Positions 1 through 11,291 of a stretch of DNA of 64,000 nucleotides are shown here, piece after piece. The notes beneath the pieces were generated by a model, which was given only the letters and a program-made list of their open reading frames with translations, ran no database searches and had not been told where the DNA came from. The stretch is from NCBI GenBank assembly GCA_032718865.1, contig JALUTQ010000007.1, positions 1,736,001 through 1,800,000 of the forward strand, written 5' to 3'. Made by a program: the position numbers and the translations under genes. The stretch is from Tilletia caries (lineage: Eukaryota > Basidiomycota > Exobasidiomycetes > Tilletiales > Tilletiaceae). Each line of letters begins with the position of its first letter. Positions within the stretch are counted from its first letter, which is position 1.

Positions 1-2
1 AA

Positions 3-1208
3 CTTGACCTGCGCGGCATCACCACGGACACCATGGGCACCTCTGCCGAGGCTGTCGGCAAGGAGGTCTTCCGGCCCTACTACGAGGACCTGATGAAGCA
101 CTGCTTCGAGGCGCTTAACCTGGACCCGCCCCAGCTCCGCGCTCGCGTCTGTGGCGACGAGTTTGTGCCCTTCCTGCAACACGTCGTGCCCAAGGTCATC
201 GAGTCGCTCCAGCAGGCCGAGCACGAGGGCTTACCCGGTGCCGCACCCGATGGGCCTGTCAACGGTATCGGTATCCCCGGCTCGAGTTCGGAGGGTGCTG
301 TTGCCGTCCACGGTGACGCTGACGATGACGATGATGACGACCAGTATATCGACGAGGACGACCGGGACAAGTTGAACGTCAACACGGCTGTGTCGATAGA
401 GAAGGAGGTCGCTGCCGACTCGCTGTCGACTCTGTTCTCGGCCACCAAGGCTGGCCTCTTGCCCTACCTGGAGAAACCGTTGTTCTTTCTCCCTCTCATC
501 TGCGACTGCAGAAGACACCGCTCAACGCTGATGTCCAGAAGCTCGTCGACGTCGTGTTCCCTGCCATTCTGGGCGCCTGGGAGCTCGAAGATGACCGGTA
601 CGTACCTCTTTCGAGTATTCCTCCATCTCTCCCCTCTCCCTTGCAAGGACTCTGCTGACCTCATCTCTTTCTACTCTTTGACCGCCGTGAAGGAGTGTTG
701 CATCAACGCTTTGCTTGTCTATTACCGACGCTCTGTCCAAGTGCGGCCCCGCCCTTGTTGTACCAAGTACGTTGTCCAGTCTCGATGTCACTCTTTGATG
801 CGTGCATGTGCCTTACTGACGCCTTCTGGGTCTATCTTCACAGTACCTCGAGAAGACCGGTGGCATCGTCTCCCACACTCTTGAGAAGCGGTCGCACGAG
901 TTCGAGTCTGATGCACCCGAAGATCAAGAGGCTTCCGAGTACGGGTCTGCGCTTGTCAGTTCGTCTGTTGACTTGCTTGGTGGTCCTGCTGGTGCGCTCG
1001 GTGCCGACTTTGCGCCGTTGTCCAGCAAGTTCTTGCCGTTGCTTGTCAAGTACTACGTATGTATTTCGTCAATTGCCTCGTCCCAGTTCAGAACCAGACT
1101 ACTGACACTGGTCTCTTCTTTCAACAGGCTCCCGGGCGGTCAGTCTCTGAGCGATCCACTGCCATTCCGCCGCCGCCGCAGCACTCCCCGTCGCGCTCGG
1201 TGGACCGA
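3..1208 (+). pseudogene. Truncated importin-4/Kap123-type karyopherin relic
   Basis: Members of this HEAT-repeat family carry cargo such as histones and ribosomal proteins into the nucleus. The reading frame is open at the window edge and shows family blocks in order: LRGITTDTMGTSAEAVGK, NVNTAVSIEKEVAADSL, then in other frames KTPLNADVQKLVDVVFPA (about 510-597), LSITDALSKCGPALVV (about 715-765), FAPLSSKFLPLLVKYY (to about 1056) and SVSERSTAI (about 1140). Intron-like gaps start at 598, about 767 and 1057. About a dozen residues usually found between the PQLR and CGDEF blocks are missing, and the frame changes near 480. After SVSERSTAI the reading turns into a proline run and stops at 1206-1208, so the C-terminal HEAT repeats are absent. 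Family assignment is firm. That the copy is dead is inferred from the truncation. Confidence 0.5.
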
Positions 1209-1470
1209 TGACGGGCCCGGCGTCCCTGCACCCGCCGCCGATCTCGGGCCGGAGTATGGTGTACATGTACGCGCGGGGCATGTCTGTCGTCCCTGGCTCT
1301 CGCGAGTCTCACCCGTTGGAGTCCCGGCTGTGCTTGCCCACGGTGCTGACCATCTGAAGCACCGTTCCTCTCCAGCGGATTGTCACGGTGACCCCGAGCA
1401 TTGCACACCAATAACATCACACTTCGGTTGTCGGATTAAAGCCCAATGCGATATGATGTACTATTCCAGA

Positions 1471-2291
1471 TCACAATGCCTTCACCTTTCCAGCGCGAAG
1501 CTTGATCAGCGTGCCGGACGCATCGCGCTCCGGCGTTGGAATCTCCTCAGCGTATGCTTGTCGACGCACGTCGAGACACGCTTCCCTCCCACCGCGGCCA
1601 TACAGATGGCCTCCCAGGTTTGACACCTGATCAACCGGCACATGAATCTGCTTGTGACATGCCCGGCACTGCCACGCTTCCGTCTCCTTCTCATCGCCGT
1701 TGACCTCTGAGGACAGCCGCCGTCGCCGGTTGGTGGGCACCGGACAAGGACCTTTGTAGTGGAAATACTTCAGGTATCCAACATGTCCTGCCGTGAGCGA
1801 ACGGCGACCGTTCTCGCTTGTTGAAGCGTCCGCGAGCAAGGCGATTACTTCCGCCGCGGACAACGGGCCACGATAAGCCTGAGCTTCAGTACCCCGCAAG
1901 CTCTCTTGCAGGCGCCAACCGCGATCTGCGGCTCCATCCGTCGCTGTGGACGATGAGGCTTGCATGCCATTCGACTCTTGTTCCTGGGCGTCAGAGGCGC
2001 ACGACTCTCGCGAGCGCGTCCTCACGATGCGTACGTCCGACTCCGCCCAGCACAGCGCTGGCGCTGGTATGGATTGGCTCGCCCCTTGTGCCTGCGTGGC
2101 CTGACTTGCTGCGAATGGCATCACCGCGCCAAACGCGTCTGCCCGGCTGGAAAAGGCAGACTGCTGGTGCGCATTGCGCGAGGAAGAGAGTATGGTGAGT
2201 ATGGTCGTCGCGCACGCGCTCGCAGGCACGGGGTTGTACTCACAGTTCCGTTGTACCACTCCATGCGGTCTTCTTCAATCAGGTCGGCCAT
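1471..2291 (-). CDS. Hypothetical protein with BED-like Cys/His cluster
   Basis: Two exons on the minus strand: 2291-2244 and 2163-1471, joined by an 80-nt intron with a GTGAGT donor and a CAG acceptor. The spliced protein is 246 residues and begins MADLIEEDRMEWYNGT. The first half is low-complexity Ser/Ala. The C-terminal third has WQCRACHKQ followed by NLGGHLYG and a further Cys, a spacing that resembles a BED or related transposon-derived zinc finger. This is a resemblance only. The start is chosen because the ATG at 2291 gives an in-frame first exon ending exactly at a consensus donor. It lies just upstream of, and divergent from, a KDZ transposase, so an origin as a transposon accessory gene is possible. 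Confidence 0.5.
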
Positions 2292-2593
2292 AATGGTGGA
2301 TTGGGTCTGTGAGGGGAATCTGGGAGCTATCAGAGCGGCTCAGCGGGGTGAGTAGCCGCAGACAATCATGACGACCACGTGCTTCTGTTCCATCCAATGA
2401 CACAACGTGCTCCCAGCTCCTCTCATCACCGCATCACCAGCAGAATCTCTTCCAGCACCCCTCCACGCCATTCGCGGACGCTACGAGTCTGCGACCGCTC
2501 CTCTTTCTTCAGTGAGTCACTCATGCTCGTCGATTGTCGATCATGATTCGTAGTTCGTACTGATTGACTCATCGGCCATCGCAGCTCCATTTC

Positions 2594-5179
2594 ATGCCCG
2601 GGAAGAACAACAAGAAGCCGACCTTCCTATATTGGGAGGAAGGGGAGAGCATACGACGTCGTCATCGCCGGGGAAACTTGCGCGAGCTGGATCAAGACAT
2701 ATCAAACCAAAGAAGCAATGTAGAGCTCCAATTGGCACACGCGCGAACCGCGCCTCGTGCGCGCGCTGCCCCCAATCCTTCGGCGCCCGGACTTGTTCGT
2801 TCTTCGAGCGCAACTACGGTTTCTGGACCAGCTCGTGCGCCGGTCGCGTTCGACATCGGCGGCGGCGGCGACGAGTGGATGCACGGCCTCGAAGACGAGA
2901 TGTTCAGTGGGGAGTCCGAGCCAGTCGCGTTTTCTGACTGGCACGACCTGATTCCCTCCCCTGCTGAAGGCATATAACCGTGCGACTTCCCTCACGGACT
3001 TTGCACAGACGCCCAGAGTCATTCACTGCCGCTGCTTTGACGCCGCAGGTCCTGGCTTTGTCGACGTTCACATCTACACCATGGGCGGCCGTATCACATC
3101 CCGGTTCGCTTGCTGCTACAGACACATGGCATCAACTCTCTTCTGCCACTCTCTTTTTCCTGCCAGTCCTGTGCAGCCCCAGGCCGCGTTCCAACTCTCT
3201 TTCCTTCGCTGGCTTGAGGCGCTTCGAAAAACATCGTCCGTCGGCGTCTACAACTTCGCACTGGCCGCGCGCGACATATACGACGACGACATCCTGCCGA
3301 TACAAATCATGGACCATTTCCGTAAGCAGATACGGTCGGCTTCTTCGTGGTTCTCCACAATGCGTGCGTATGGGCAACAAGCGGCGTTATACGGGACAAC
3401 CCCGTGGATGGAGGCCAGGCCGATGCTGAACGAAGACAATCTCAAGTTAAATCCTTCGTTTTTGGCGGACACTTGCCCCGCCTGCTTTCAACAATTCATG
3501 GCCCCATCCGAATCTCAATCATCTGGTCCTCAGCTTATACTGTCGGTGGACGGCAACTTTACTCAGAAACGAAAACGAAGAGACGACGTATATCTACGAC
3601 AGTCTCTCCCCCCTCGCCGGTTCCTCTCTCTTCAGCAGGTTCAGGTAGCTGAGCGTCTTATGGGCTCGACTGCTAATCTTAACACTGCCTCTGCAGACAT
3701 TGTCCACTTTTGCACCGCCCAGTTCAAAGCTGCCGATCCCCTCGCACCCAAAGCATCAGTCGGAAATCACGACGTTACTGGAGTCATGGGACTTTGTTGT
3801 CGCCATGATATTCCAGTGGTCTTCTGCGATATTACGACGGCCGGAGAACGCCACTTCTACGCCATTGCGCTTCTCAACGCGGTGTTGGAAGCGCTTCCAC
3901 GGCTCCGGCACATTGCAGTCATGTATGACATCGGCTGCAAGTTCGCGGACAACGCGAAGGTGGCGAACGCATTGGTGCCAAATGTCACCATCACCTGGAC
4001 GATACCTTTGTTCCACGTATATGGACACATATCCTCGTGCCATATCTGCTATAGTCCACGACATACCCTGGGCTGCGCATGGTCGGACGGTGAGGGTATG
4101 GAGAGGGTGTGGGCAGGGATCTCGGGGCTCATTGCGTCGACACGGGCCATGTCGCAAGTCGAGCGCCGGCTCGCACTCGAGGATCAACTTCAACACGTTG
4201 CACTTGACCGACGCCGCAGCCTTTTTCCAATGGATCCAGCGTAAACAGGCTCGCATCAGCTTGCTCAAGAACGAACACCTTCAGCTCCTTCGCGGTGTAA
4301 CATTGGCTGACATGTTGCATTACTACCGTACCATTGGCTCTCCCACAGACCTTATCCCATCTTCACCCATTCCTCCTCATTTCCCTGATTTCGATTCGAA
4401 TCTTTTCAATCTCTTATCTTACATGTGCCTCCTTCGACAAGAGAATGCGCGCGCCAAGGTCGTCAAGCCCAAAGTCAGCAGTCGATCACGCCCGCGGCCT
4501 CTTGCCGCGGCAACGACCACGGACCCCCCGCCCGCTTTCGATCAAACCACTGCGCTTTTGGCTAGTGCGCTCCACAAATCCATAGCGAAGGTCAATCTTA
4601 CCCAAGCCCAGCTACGCGATCGGATCGGCACCAGATACGAGCGCTCGCTGCGCGAGCGACTCCTCATTTCCTTGGGCACGGACAAGAAGCGGGCCTTCGT
4701 CGACATGGCGGATTTCAACACTTATCAGGCCACGATTCGGTCAACATTCCGACCGTTGGTAGAGGCCACATTGTTCGACACCCACACGTCGTCTTGGATC
4801 TCGTTTGTGGCCAGCTACGGCACCGTCTCTCTGCCTTGGTGGAGTTCAGTCGACGTGGGACGGATACTGGACGCTTTTGATCGGTCGCGGCGTTTGGCAG
4901 AGGAGACCGCCCTACTTCACTTCGAGCAGACCCAAATGCAGACTTGGTTGCATGCACGCATCGAAGAAGTCAAGGCTCGAGCCCCCTCACTTCCCACAGC
5001 AGCTCGCGCTGAGGCAATTGGAAGCGCTCAAGACTCGCTGGGAATCTCCGTTCCCTCCCGACGACACCCTACTCCAGGCCTTCGAGCAAATTGATATCAG
5101 CGCCGCCGAGGAGGACAACCCCCGGAGCGCCGTTGACGGAGCAGGATCATGTGTCCATCTTCCTCTGAATGTACCATGA
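2594..5179 (+). pseudogene. KDZ-family transposase, frameshifted
   Basis: This is the transposase of a Kyakuja-Dileera-Zisupton DNA transposon. Typical blocks appear in order: an N-terminal region from the ATG at 2594; LFPASPVQPQAAF; the DGNFTQKRKRRDD block (about 3540-3590) preceded by a CPAC pair; TGVMGLCCRHDIPVVFCDI; GERHFYAIALL; MYDIGCKF; IPLFHVYGHISSC; and SDGEGMERVWAGISGLIAST near 4090-4145. The C-terminal region runs to about 5179. At least three single-base frame changes are needed to read it through: near 2955 (C-run), near 4180, and near 4990 (C-run). The copy is therefore non-autonomous unless these are sequencing errors. I did not find convincing terminal inverted repeats by eye. 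Confidence 0.5.
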
Positions 5180-6239
5180 GGTTCTCCTTTCAAAGACTAA
5201 TTGTTTGCTCTCTCCGGATGTCTGCGTTGCCCGTTTGTCAACAACCTTGCTGACCACACTCGAATTCTCCTTTTCGCGCAGTCCCATCCAGCTGCTCACG
5301 ACTCTCGATCCTGCCCCAATCTATTCAGCTCTTCCACCATCAGCCGCTCACAACTCTCAACCCCTGCCCCAATCCTTGTAGCTCTTTCGCCATCAGCACC
5401 CGCATGTCAACAACCAGCTACGTCGACCCCTCTGCCCCTGGGTCAGCCTTCAGTGGCACCCTCGCTCGACAGGCAGGGGCCGACGATGATGAGGATGCCG
5501 ATGCGCTCTGGCGGGAGAGGGTCTTGTCTTGTCCCCGGCCGGTCTGGGACGGCGGTGCGTGGGGGGGGGATGATGAAGACCATCTCTTCTCTGAATGTGC
5601 ACAAGAACACGAGCATTAAGAAGCCACGGGCGGTTCAAGACGGAGAGCCATTCGAGGACGACTGCCTGCTGTGGGCCATATGGCGTCGTCCCAACACGAG
5701 ACGGACGCAGGAGGCAACATCAGGTGAACGTGGAAAGCGATCAAGCGCTCGGTGAAGTCGCCGGGATGATGCTCCTCACGCCTGCAGTACGTTCAGGATT
5801 TCGGTGGTCGCTCTCCAGACGCCAGACAATGTCAATGCTAAGTAGCGCCCACGCTGACCCCTCGCAATCATTCTGCTGCTTGCGCTTCTTTGACCGTCCT
5901 AACCTGAGTTGTGTGCTAATTCTTACCCCCTTCTCCCTCCTCTCCTCTCTCCTCTACCCTGTACCCTCTCTTCTTCTCTTCTCCAGCTCGGGTGCCTGGT
6001 CTGCATTATGCTGCTACGCTCGAACATTGTGAGGAGCGTCCTTACCACGACCTGCGTTGATACTCGTCTGATGCCGCCTTCCCTTTGCCCATCGATAGTG
6101 ACTGGTGACTGACAGTGCGTACTGACGCCTAGGGTCAGTATCCGCATCCTCTTTGATTGAGGAGTGATGCGCATCCGCTGGAGCCATACTTCTACACTCC
6201 TCCCCTTTTACATCCAGCTGATCATTCTGCTGCTCTCAT
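5180..6239. other. No supported gene
   Basis: I find no confident coding region here. A 71-codon reading frame at 5404-5619 is rich in Asp and Trp and has no recognisable family. The sequence at 5930-5990 is pyrimidine-rich. The only clear structure is the 52-bp tandem repeat listed separately. Confidence 0.5.
5291..5396. repeat. Two-copy 52-bp imperfect tandem repeat
   Basis: The unit beginning at 5291 (gctgctcacgactctcgat...) recurs at 5343 (gccgctcacaactctcaac...), with the shared core ctgccccaatc and the shared end gccatca/accatca. The copies differ at about ten positions. They lie just downstream of the KDZ transposase relic. No function is visible. Confidence 0.75.
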
Positions 6240-7555
6240 CAGGCCACTACAGACAAGCTCTTCGGCAAGGACTACTCCGGACTCAAGGAGAAAGAAGCAG
6301 CCGGGATCCCGGCCCCTGCCACAAGCCGCTCCTGCCCCAGCATCATCCACCAACGTCGCCAAGGTCCGTCTCTTCCAGCTCATATCCTGAACCTCCATTC
6401 CCAGCCAGCTGACTGACGCTGTTCATTCCACCCTGAACCTCGACACAAAATAACGCCTGTCACGAGTTCGGCGCGCGCATTGACTGGCCTGCTTCCTTGC
6501 TGAGTTTGTGAGTGGATGGCTGTGATTCGGGACGTCGGCGTAGAAGCGGACATCAGCGGATTCTCTGCTGGTGCATCTGATGCTGAGCACGCAAAGGCAG
6601 TCCTCGCACTCGCACAGCAGCTCAGCACCAAGACACCGCAGAACCATGTCGCAGCGTACACAGCCAGCCTGAGCGAGCATCTCGGCAAGGACGCATCAGC
6701 AGCACAGCGCATCACAGCGTTCGACTTCCTCGCTGCACTCGCCCTCGTCCACCCGCCCGCTGCATACGAGATCCTGCTCGAGCCGGCCACGGGGTTGCTC
6801 CAACTATGCACAGCTGCAGCCAGCATCGACGAGGAGGACGGAGAGGATGAGCTCCCTTTCCACTTCGCAGCCATGCTCGCAGCCATCGCAGACCTGGCCT
6901 CCCCTCCCACACACACTCGCAGGAGCGAGTGCTGCACGCATCCACTCCTGGGCTGCCACTGCCGTCCACGAGGTACCCACCACAGCCACCGCCGATCCAT
7001 CACCACACACCGCCCTCCTTGCCGGCCTGCTTCTCCTCAAACTTGCATCCCCCCTCATCATCATCATCAACTACGTCCCCACTCGACCCGGCATAGGCGT
7101 CCCTGCGCAGACAGTAAGCCACTACCCTCGTTCCGCAGCTGTATGCCCTCGCAAAGCAGGAAGTCAACCACCGCTTCTCCTCTTCAGTACAGATCAACTG
7201 CGCATCCCGCTCCGCACTCCTCGCCGCACTCCAAACACTCGCCTATCGCAGCATTTTTCAACCCAGACTCCACGTCTTCTTCCAGCAAGACACCCATCAA
7301 GGACCAAATCACCTCCGACCCCAACCAACCTCCTCAAAGGACTCGTACACCTCGCTCTACGCGCAGCCGCCGCACAACCATACGACTCGGCTGTCCAGCG
7401 TCCGGCTCAGTTCGGAACAGACGCAGGTCGAGCGATTGCGCAAGATGGCTGCTCACAAGCAGTGCGAGGCCGAGCGCAAGGCCGCGGACGCAGCTTCGAG
7501 CGGTACTCCCATGTCAAAGGAAGAGGCGGAAGAAGAGGAGGACACTAAGGCATAA
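6240..7555 (+). pseudogene. UNC-45/She4-like myosin chaperone relic (tentative)
   Basis: Fungal UNC-45/She4/CRO1 proteins are armadillo-repeat chaperones for myosin. Two parts support the assignment. One is an alpha-helical stretch at 6516-6893 (EHLGKDASAAQRITAFDFL and following). The other is the C-terminal tail, where TQVERLRKMAAHKQCEAERK at about 7420-7480 is followed by an acidic end and a stop at 7553-7555. Such a tail is typical of fungal members after the last armadillo repeat. An earlier block, KLFGKDYSGLKEKEAAG near 6255-6305, is also coding-like. The pieces lie in different frames and the armadillo core between 6900 and 7300 cannot be read continuously, so it looks broken. The assignment rests mainly on the tail and is only moderately sure. 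Confidence 0.42.
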
Positions 7556-7615
7556 CACGATAAGCAGATGCCAGAAGACGCAAACCCATGCTAAGACGCC
7601 TTTGTCCGCTGCCAG

Positions 7616-7912
7616 ATGAACATGCTCCACGCCATGCCGAAGATCAAGTTCGGCGAGCGCTACACCATCTACTCCACGTCCCAACGCGGCACCGTCGAAA
7701 AGCACGCCGAGCTCAAGGGCGCCGACCTGATCGGCATCAAGATCAAGGCGCCCTTTGCCATTCCCGACGAGATCTACATCCTCCCCATGGAGACCGTGCT
7801 CGCCACCAAGGGCACTGGCGTCGTCACCTCCGTCCCCTCCGACTCGCCCGACGACTACGCGACGTTTATGGAACTCTTGTTCTGGCTCGTGAAGGTCGAT
7901 GCTGACTGTTGA
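7616..7912 (+). pseudogene. Cytosolic leucyl-tRNA synthetase fragment (editing domain)
   Basis: The 98-codon frame contains IKFGERYTIYS, the block just before the CP1 editing insert, joined almost directly to GTVEKHAELKGADLIG, the editing-domain block, then LPMETVLATKGTGVVTSVPS, the most conserved part of the editing site of eukaryotic cytosolic LeuRS. In a real enzyme more than a hundred residues separate the first two blocks, so there is an internal deletion. The HIGH and KMSKS catalytic regions are absent. It lies 60 bp downstream of the UNC-45-like relic on the same strand. A functional copy must exist elsewhere because the enzyme is essential. Confidence 0.82.
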
Positions 7913-8381
7913 CTCTGGTTCATAGAGTCACGGAGGATGCCGAGGTCAGCAAGGAGGTACTCGATCGTGCGGCTGATACTATGCAGAGCATGATGCTGCT
8001 CACCCCTGGGCGCTCTCGACGGGCGGGTCGGAAGACGAGCGTGTTGGCGGAGTACGAGGATCTGGTCGGGGAGTCGCCCCTCCAGCGGCAGCGGCAACAA
8101 GGAGAATGCGATGATGGGCGGCGGTGGGATGGTGCTTTCCCTCTTCACCCTCCATCTCGGACGGTCTGTTCGCCAAGGGGAGTCCGATCCTCATCGATAT
8201 TCTGTCTGATTTGTTTCCCTTCCTGGACCCGAGCCCCACTTTCAAACGCTTTGCCAGCCTCTCCGTCTCTTCTCCTTGGAATTGTACAGATCTTTTTCCT
8301 GTCAGGCCGAACGATTGAAGCCTGAACGACGCTGCTTCGAGAGCATTTCAAGTGCATTTGGAAGATCGGATTGATTGCAAA
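7913..8381. other. No supported gene
   Basis: A plus-strand frame through 7920-8060 reads EDAEVSKEVLDRAADTMQSM with coding-like composition, but I cannot assign it and it has no clear start or end. The rest, up to the PEX12 stop codon, looks like a 3' flank. Confidence 0.4.
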
Positions 8382-9866
8382 CTACCCAAGCACCTTTCTC
8401 AGTGCGCTTACACCGCCCCTGACTCGTTCGCGAGTGACCGGACAGCGAGCTTCGCGTTCGACATAGTCCTGGGCACAGACAAAGCAGGCTACGTATGCAG
8501 TGGGGAACATGGCCGGGTTGTTGATCGGTGCGGCTCCGCAGATGGGGCAAGCGTTATGCTCGAGTGGCGCACGCATGATCGGGCCCTGATCCTTGTTCTT
8601 CCCCTTATCTGCGGCAGCGGCGGGCAGGAGTGCCCTGGCCAAGGAGCGATTGGATGGGTCGCGGGGGTCGGAGGATGCGACTGTGATGAGGGGTGCGACG
8701 AATTTTGCTGGGTCTGGGCGGTAGACGACTCCGCGTGTGGCGGGGAGGAGGGACCTGGGCGGACCAAAGAGGGGTACATCTCCATCCGACCCTCCTGCTC
8801 GACCGCCGTCATCTTCACCAGTCCCAGTGTCGCCTCCTCCTCCTTCGCCTCCACCGCGTCTTCGTCGGGGATTGTCAGGGCTGTACCACCACTCGAGGAA
8901 CTTGAAGAAGAAAATGCTAGCGGGGAGCGCGTATTTGAGCGACTCGAAGAAGATGAAGGGCGCCGAGCGGAGCATGGTCGTGAAAAAGCCGAGGGAGTGT
9001 TGAAGGGTGAGGGCGCATTCGGGGGGATCAAGGGTGGTGTGTCCGGGTAATCGTCTGCGCCCATCCGTCGGACGTCGACCCGCATGAGACTGAACCAGGG
9101 CCTCCAGTAGGGCGTGCGTTGGAACAGGTAGGATAAGTTGTATCCCAGCAGCCAGAGTTGGTAGGCTGCTGCGGCGTGTGGGTATCCCCTGCGGAAGGTC
9201 GAGGATGACAATTGACGCGCGCGCGCGAGTCGCTTGGCCCGTCGACTCCTTCGCGATCCATTCTCATTCTCGTCATCATCAGCGAAGCGTAATCTGCGCT
9301 GGGCAGGCGTCCCTTCGGTAACATCCTCGTCATGATTGTTGTCGTCGCCAAAGAGAGCATCGTCCCCGCCGGCGGCATCGATGCCGCCTCCGATGCGCTC
9401 CCAGTAGTCGGTTGCCTTGGCGGAGAGGTAGGGCAGACCGACGAGGAAAAGCAAGGAGAGATAGATCTCTTTACTGCCGAGCCTCTCCTGGAGCGCGACG
9501 CCCTGCCGTGAGCCGTCGAGACTCGAGACTGGTAGATGCGGCCGATCCGCTTCGGGCAGCCCCGGCGGCCTTGGCCCTGTCGGTAGCGATAGCCGGCCGT
9601 CTCCTCCTGCGCAATCCATAGAAATTCTCAGCGAAGGAGGATCCCCCGGTGGCGAGGTAGTGTCTCTCGACAGCGAGGAGGAGGAGGCCGTAGATCTCAT
9701 CGCAGCGGTTGACGAGGCGGGGCAGGTAGCGAGGGTTGCGCCGTGCGAGCACGGTGAGGACGTATCGGATCGCGGGGCGGAGGAGCGAGCTGAGCTCGAC
9801 GATGCGATGATGAGCGAGTTCGAGGAGAGGAAGACTGCCCGATGTCGATCCGCATCCGAACCGCAT
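8382..9866 (-). CDS. PEX12: Peroxin-12 (PEX12), with two apparent frameshifts
   Basis: PEX12 is a RING-domain membrane subunit of the peroxisomal ubiquitin ligase (with PEX2 and PEX10) that recycles the import receptor PEX5. The minus strand shows the family in order: RYVLTVLARRNPRYLPRLVN and SFAENFYGLRRRR (N-terminal Pex2/Pex12 domain), LSLLFLVGLPYLSAKATDYW, AYQLWLLGYNLSYLFQRTPY, KYALPASIFFFKFLEWWYSP, then the RING-like CPICGAAPINNP with FVCAQDYV and CPVTRE, ending LRKVLG at 8382. PEX12 RINGs lack some zinc ligands, as here. Two frame changes break it: one between about 9530 and 9610, one at a C6 run near 9030. No credible intron fits either. All conserved parts are present and in order, so assembly error is as likely as decay. 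The start at 9866 is provisional. Confidence 0.85.
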
Positions 9867-10117
9867 CCCGACTTGTTGGTGAGTCGAGTGTCGGAGAGGC
9901 CCGATTGTAATCCGCATCCCAAAGCCATCCCATCCGCATCCCAGATCTGGCTTCCCACTTCGACAACGCACAACCCCATCCTGCACAATAACCATAAAGA
10001 CCACCTGCAAGAAGGTACGGTGAGTATGCCCCCCTCTCCCACGCATACGCTGACTACTGTGGCCAAAGCTGAATCACTCACATACTTGCGCGCTCCTATC
10101 TATCCTCACTCCTTGCC

Positions 10118-11029
10118 ATGGCCGCCGTCAACAACCATCCCCGGCTCACCATCCCCTCCTCACCACCAGCATCGCCGCCGGCATCGAGACTGTCCTCCCC
10201 CGTCTCGTCGCCGCCCGCGCTCTCGTCTCCGGCTGCCGATCCGGACAGCGACAATGACGGCTTTCCTGCCGATCAGGCACCGGAAGACCACGATCCCGAC
10301 GTCGATGTCGCGGCGCCGGTCGAAGCCGAGCCAGAAGATGCAGATGATGTCGCCGAAGAAAGGGCTTCGTCAGACGGCGACGACGACGGAGCCGACCTAG
10401 ACGACTTTCTGGTCGAACCGGGCGAGGAAGACGAGGAACCGGGATCCTCCTCACAAGAAGAGCTGCCCACACAGTCGACTCAAAGCACCGAACCGACCGT
10501 CGCCGACGCTGAGGACGAACAGTACCTCGCCAACGTCGATCCCGACGGGGAGTATCAACCCCCCGGTGCGCATCACGCCGATCCCCAGCCACAGGTTGAG
10601 GATCAGAATGTCGACGGAGAGGTCGATGGAGGCGAAGACGAGGAGGACGTGGCGGACATCGACTCCGGAGACGAAGGTGAAGACGATTACGAAGAGGAGT
10701 ACGCCCTTGACGCCGACCTCTTCGCCGCGATCGAAGATCAGGACCTTAACGTCGAGGAGCAGGCTCCCTTCCATCAGGCAGCAGAGGAACCTGGCGCTGG
10801 CGACATCGAAGGGCAGGACGCCTTCTCCGACGACGATCTGGAGCCAAGCGCCGCCGCCGAGGAGGAACTCGAGGAAGGAGAAGATGCTGTTGACCATCCG
10901 AACCAATTCGCAGCGGACTCCGACTCCGACTCCGACTTCACGATTGTGGGCATCAAACGCGGGTCCTGCTTCAAGAAGGGCACGACCAGCGGTACAGCGT
11001 TCCCCATCTTCAAGAAAGCCAAACGTTAG
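10118..11029 (+). CDS. Acidic orphan protein, 303 residues
   Basis: This is a single uninterrupted frame. After a Pro/Ser-rich N-terminus (residues 1-50) almost the whole protein is Asp/Glu-rich with few aromatic residues, so it is probably intrinsically disordered. The C-terminus changes character: a DSDSDSDFTIVGIKRG segment contains a hydrophobic core flanked by acids, like a SUMO-interacting motif, and a basic end FKKAKR could act as a nuclear signal. These are compositional inferences. No domain family is recognised. It is divergent from PEX12, with about 250 bp between starts. The frame stays open for 912 bp with a G/C-rich third position, which supports real coding. Confidence 0.75.
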   Translation: MAAVNNHPRLTIPSSPPASPPASRLSSPVSSPPALSSPAADPDSDNDGFPADQAPEDHDPDVDVAAPVEAEPEDADDVAEERASSDGDDDGADLDDFLVEPGEEDEEPGSSSQEELPTQSTQSTEPTVADAEDEQYLANVDPDGEYQPPGAHHADPQPQVEDQNVDGEVDGGEDEEDVADIDSGDEGEDDYEEEYALDADLFAAIEDQDLNVEEQAPFHQAAEEPGAGDIEGQDAFSDDDLEPSAAAEEELEEGEDAVDHPNQFAADSDSDSDFTIVGIKRGSCFKKGTTSGTAFPIFKKAKR

Positions 11030-11058
11030 ATCATCTTGCTCTCCGCTCAATATTCAAA

Positions 11059-11202
11059 CCTCATCACGAATCCCGACCTCCTCCATCACGCACGACTCTT
11101 TGACATTGATGATCTTTCTCTCCGGTCGATCCTCATCACGAAACCCAACCTCCTCCTTTACGCACGACTCTTTAACATTGATGACGACGATCGTGTGATA
11201 GA
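11059..11202. repeat. Two-copy 72-bp tandem repeat
   Basis: The unit starting cctcatcacgaatcccgacc at 11059 recurs at 11131 as cctcatcacgaaacccaacc. Both copies run on into acgcacgactctttgacattgatga-like sequence. It sits directly after the acidic orphan gene, probably in its 3' untranslated region. Confidence 0.8.
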
Positions 11203-11291
11203 CCGTCGAAGACCAGAAATCAATCATTTTATGTGGGCCGCACTAGTAGACAGTCCATCCAATGGCGCGCAGAGATGCATTGCTAACTCTT

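Noticed and set aside
9471..9620. Short intron to explain the PEX12 frame change
   Set aside because: The only GT...AG pair that fixes the frame would give an intron of about 30 nt, too short for this organism's other introns.
8489..10081. 530-codon minus-strand frame as one protein
   Set aside because: Only its middle part matches PEX12. The N-terminal portion is an out-of-frame reading of the true PEX12 exon, and the C-terminal portion is out of frame with the RING region.
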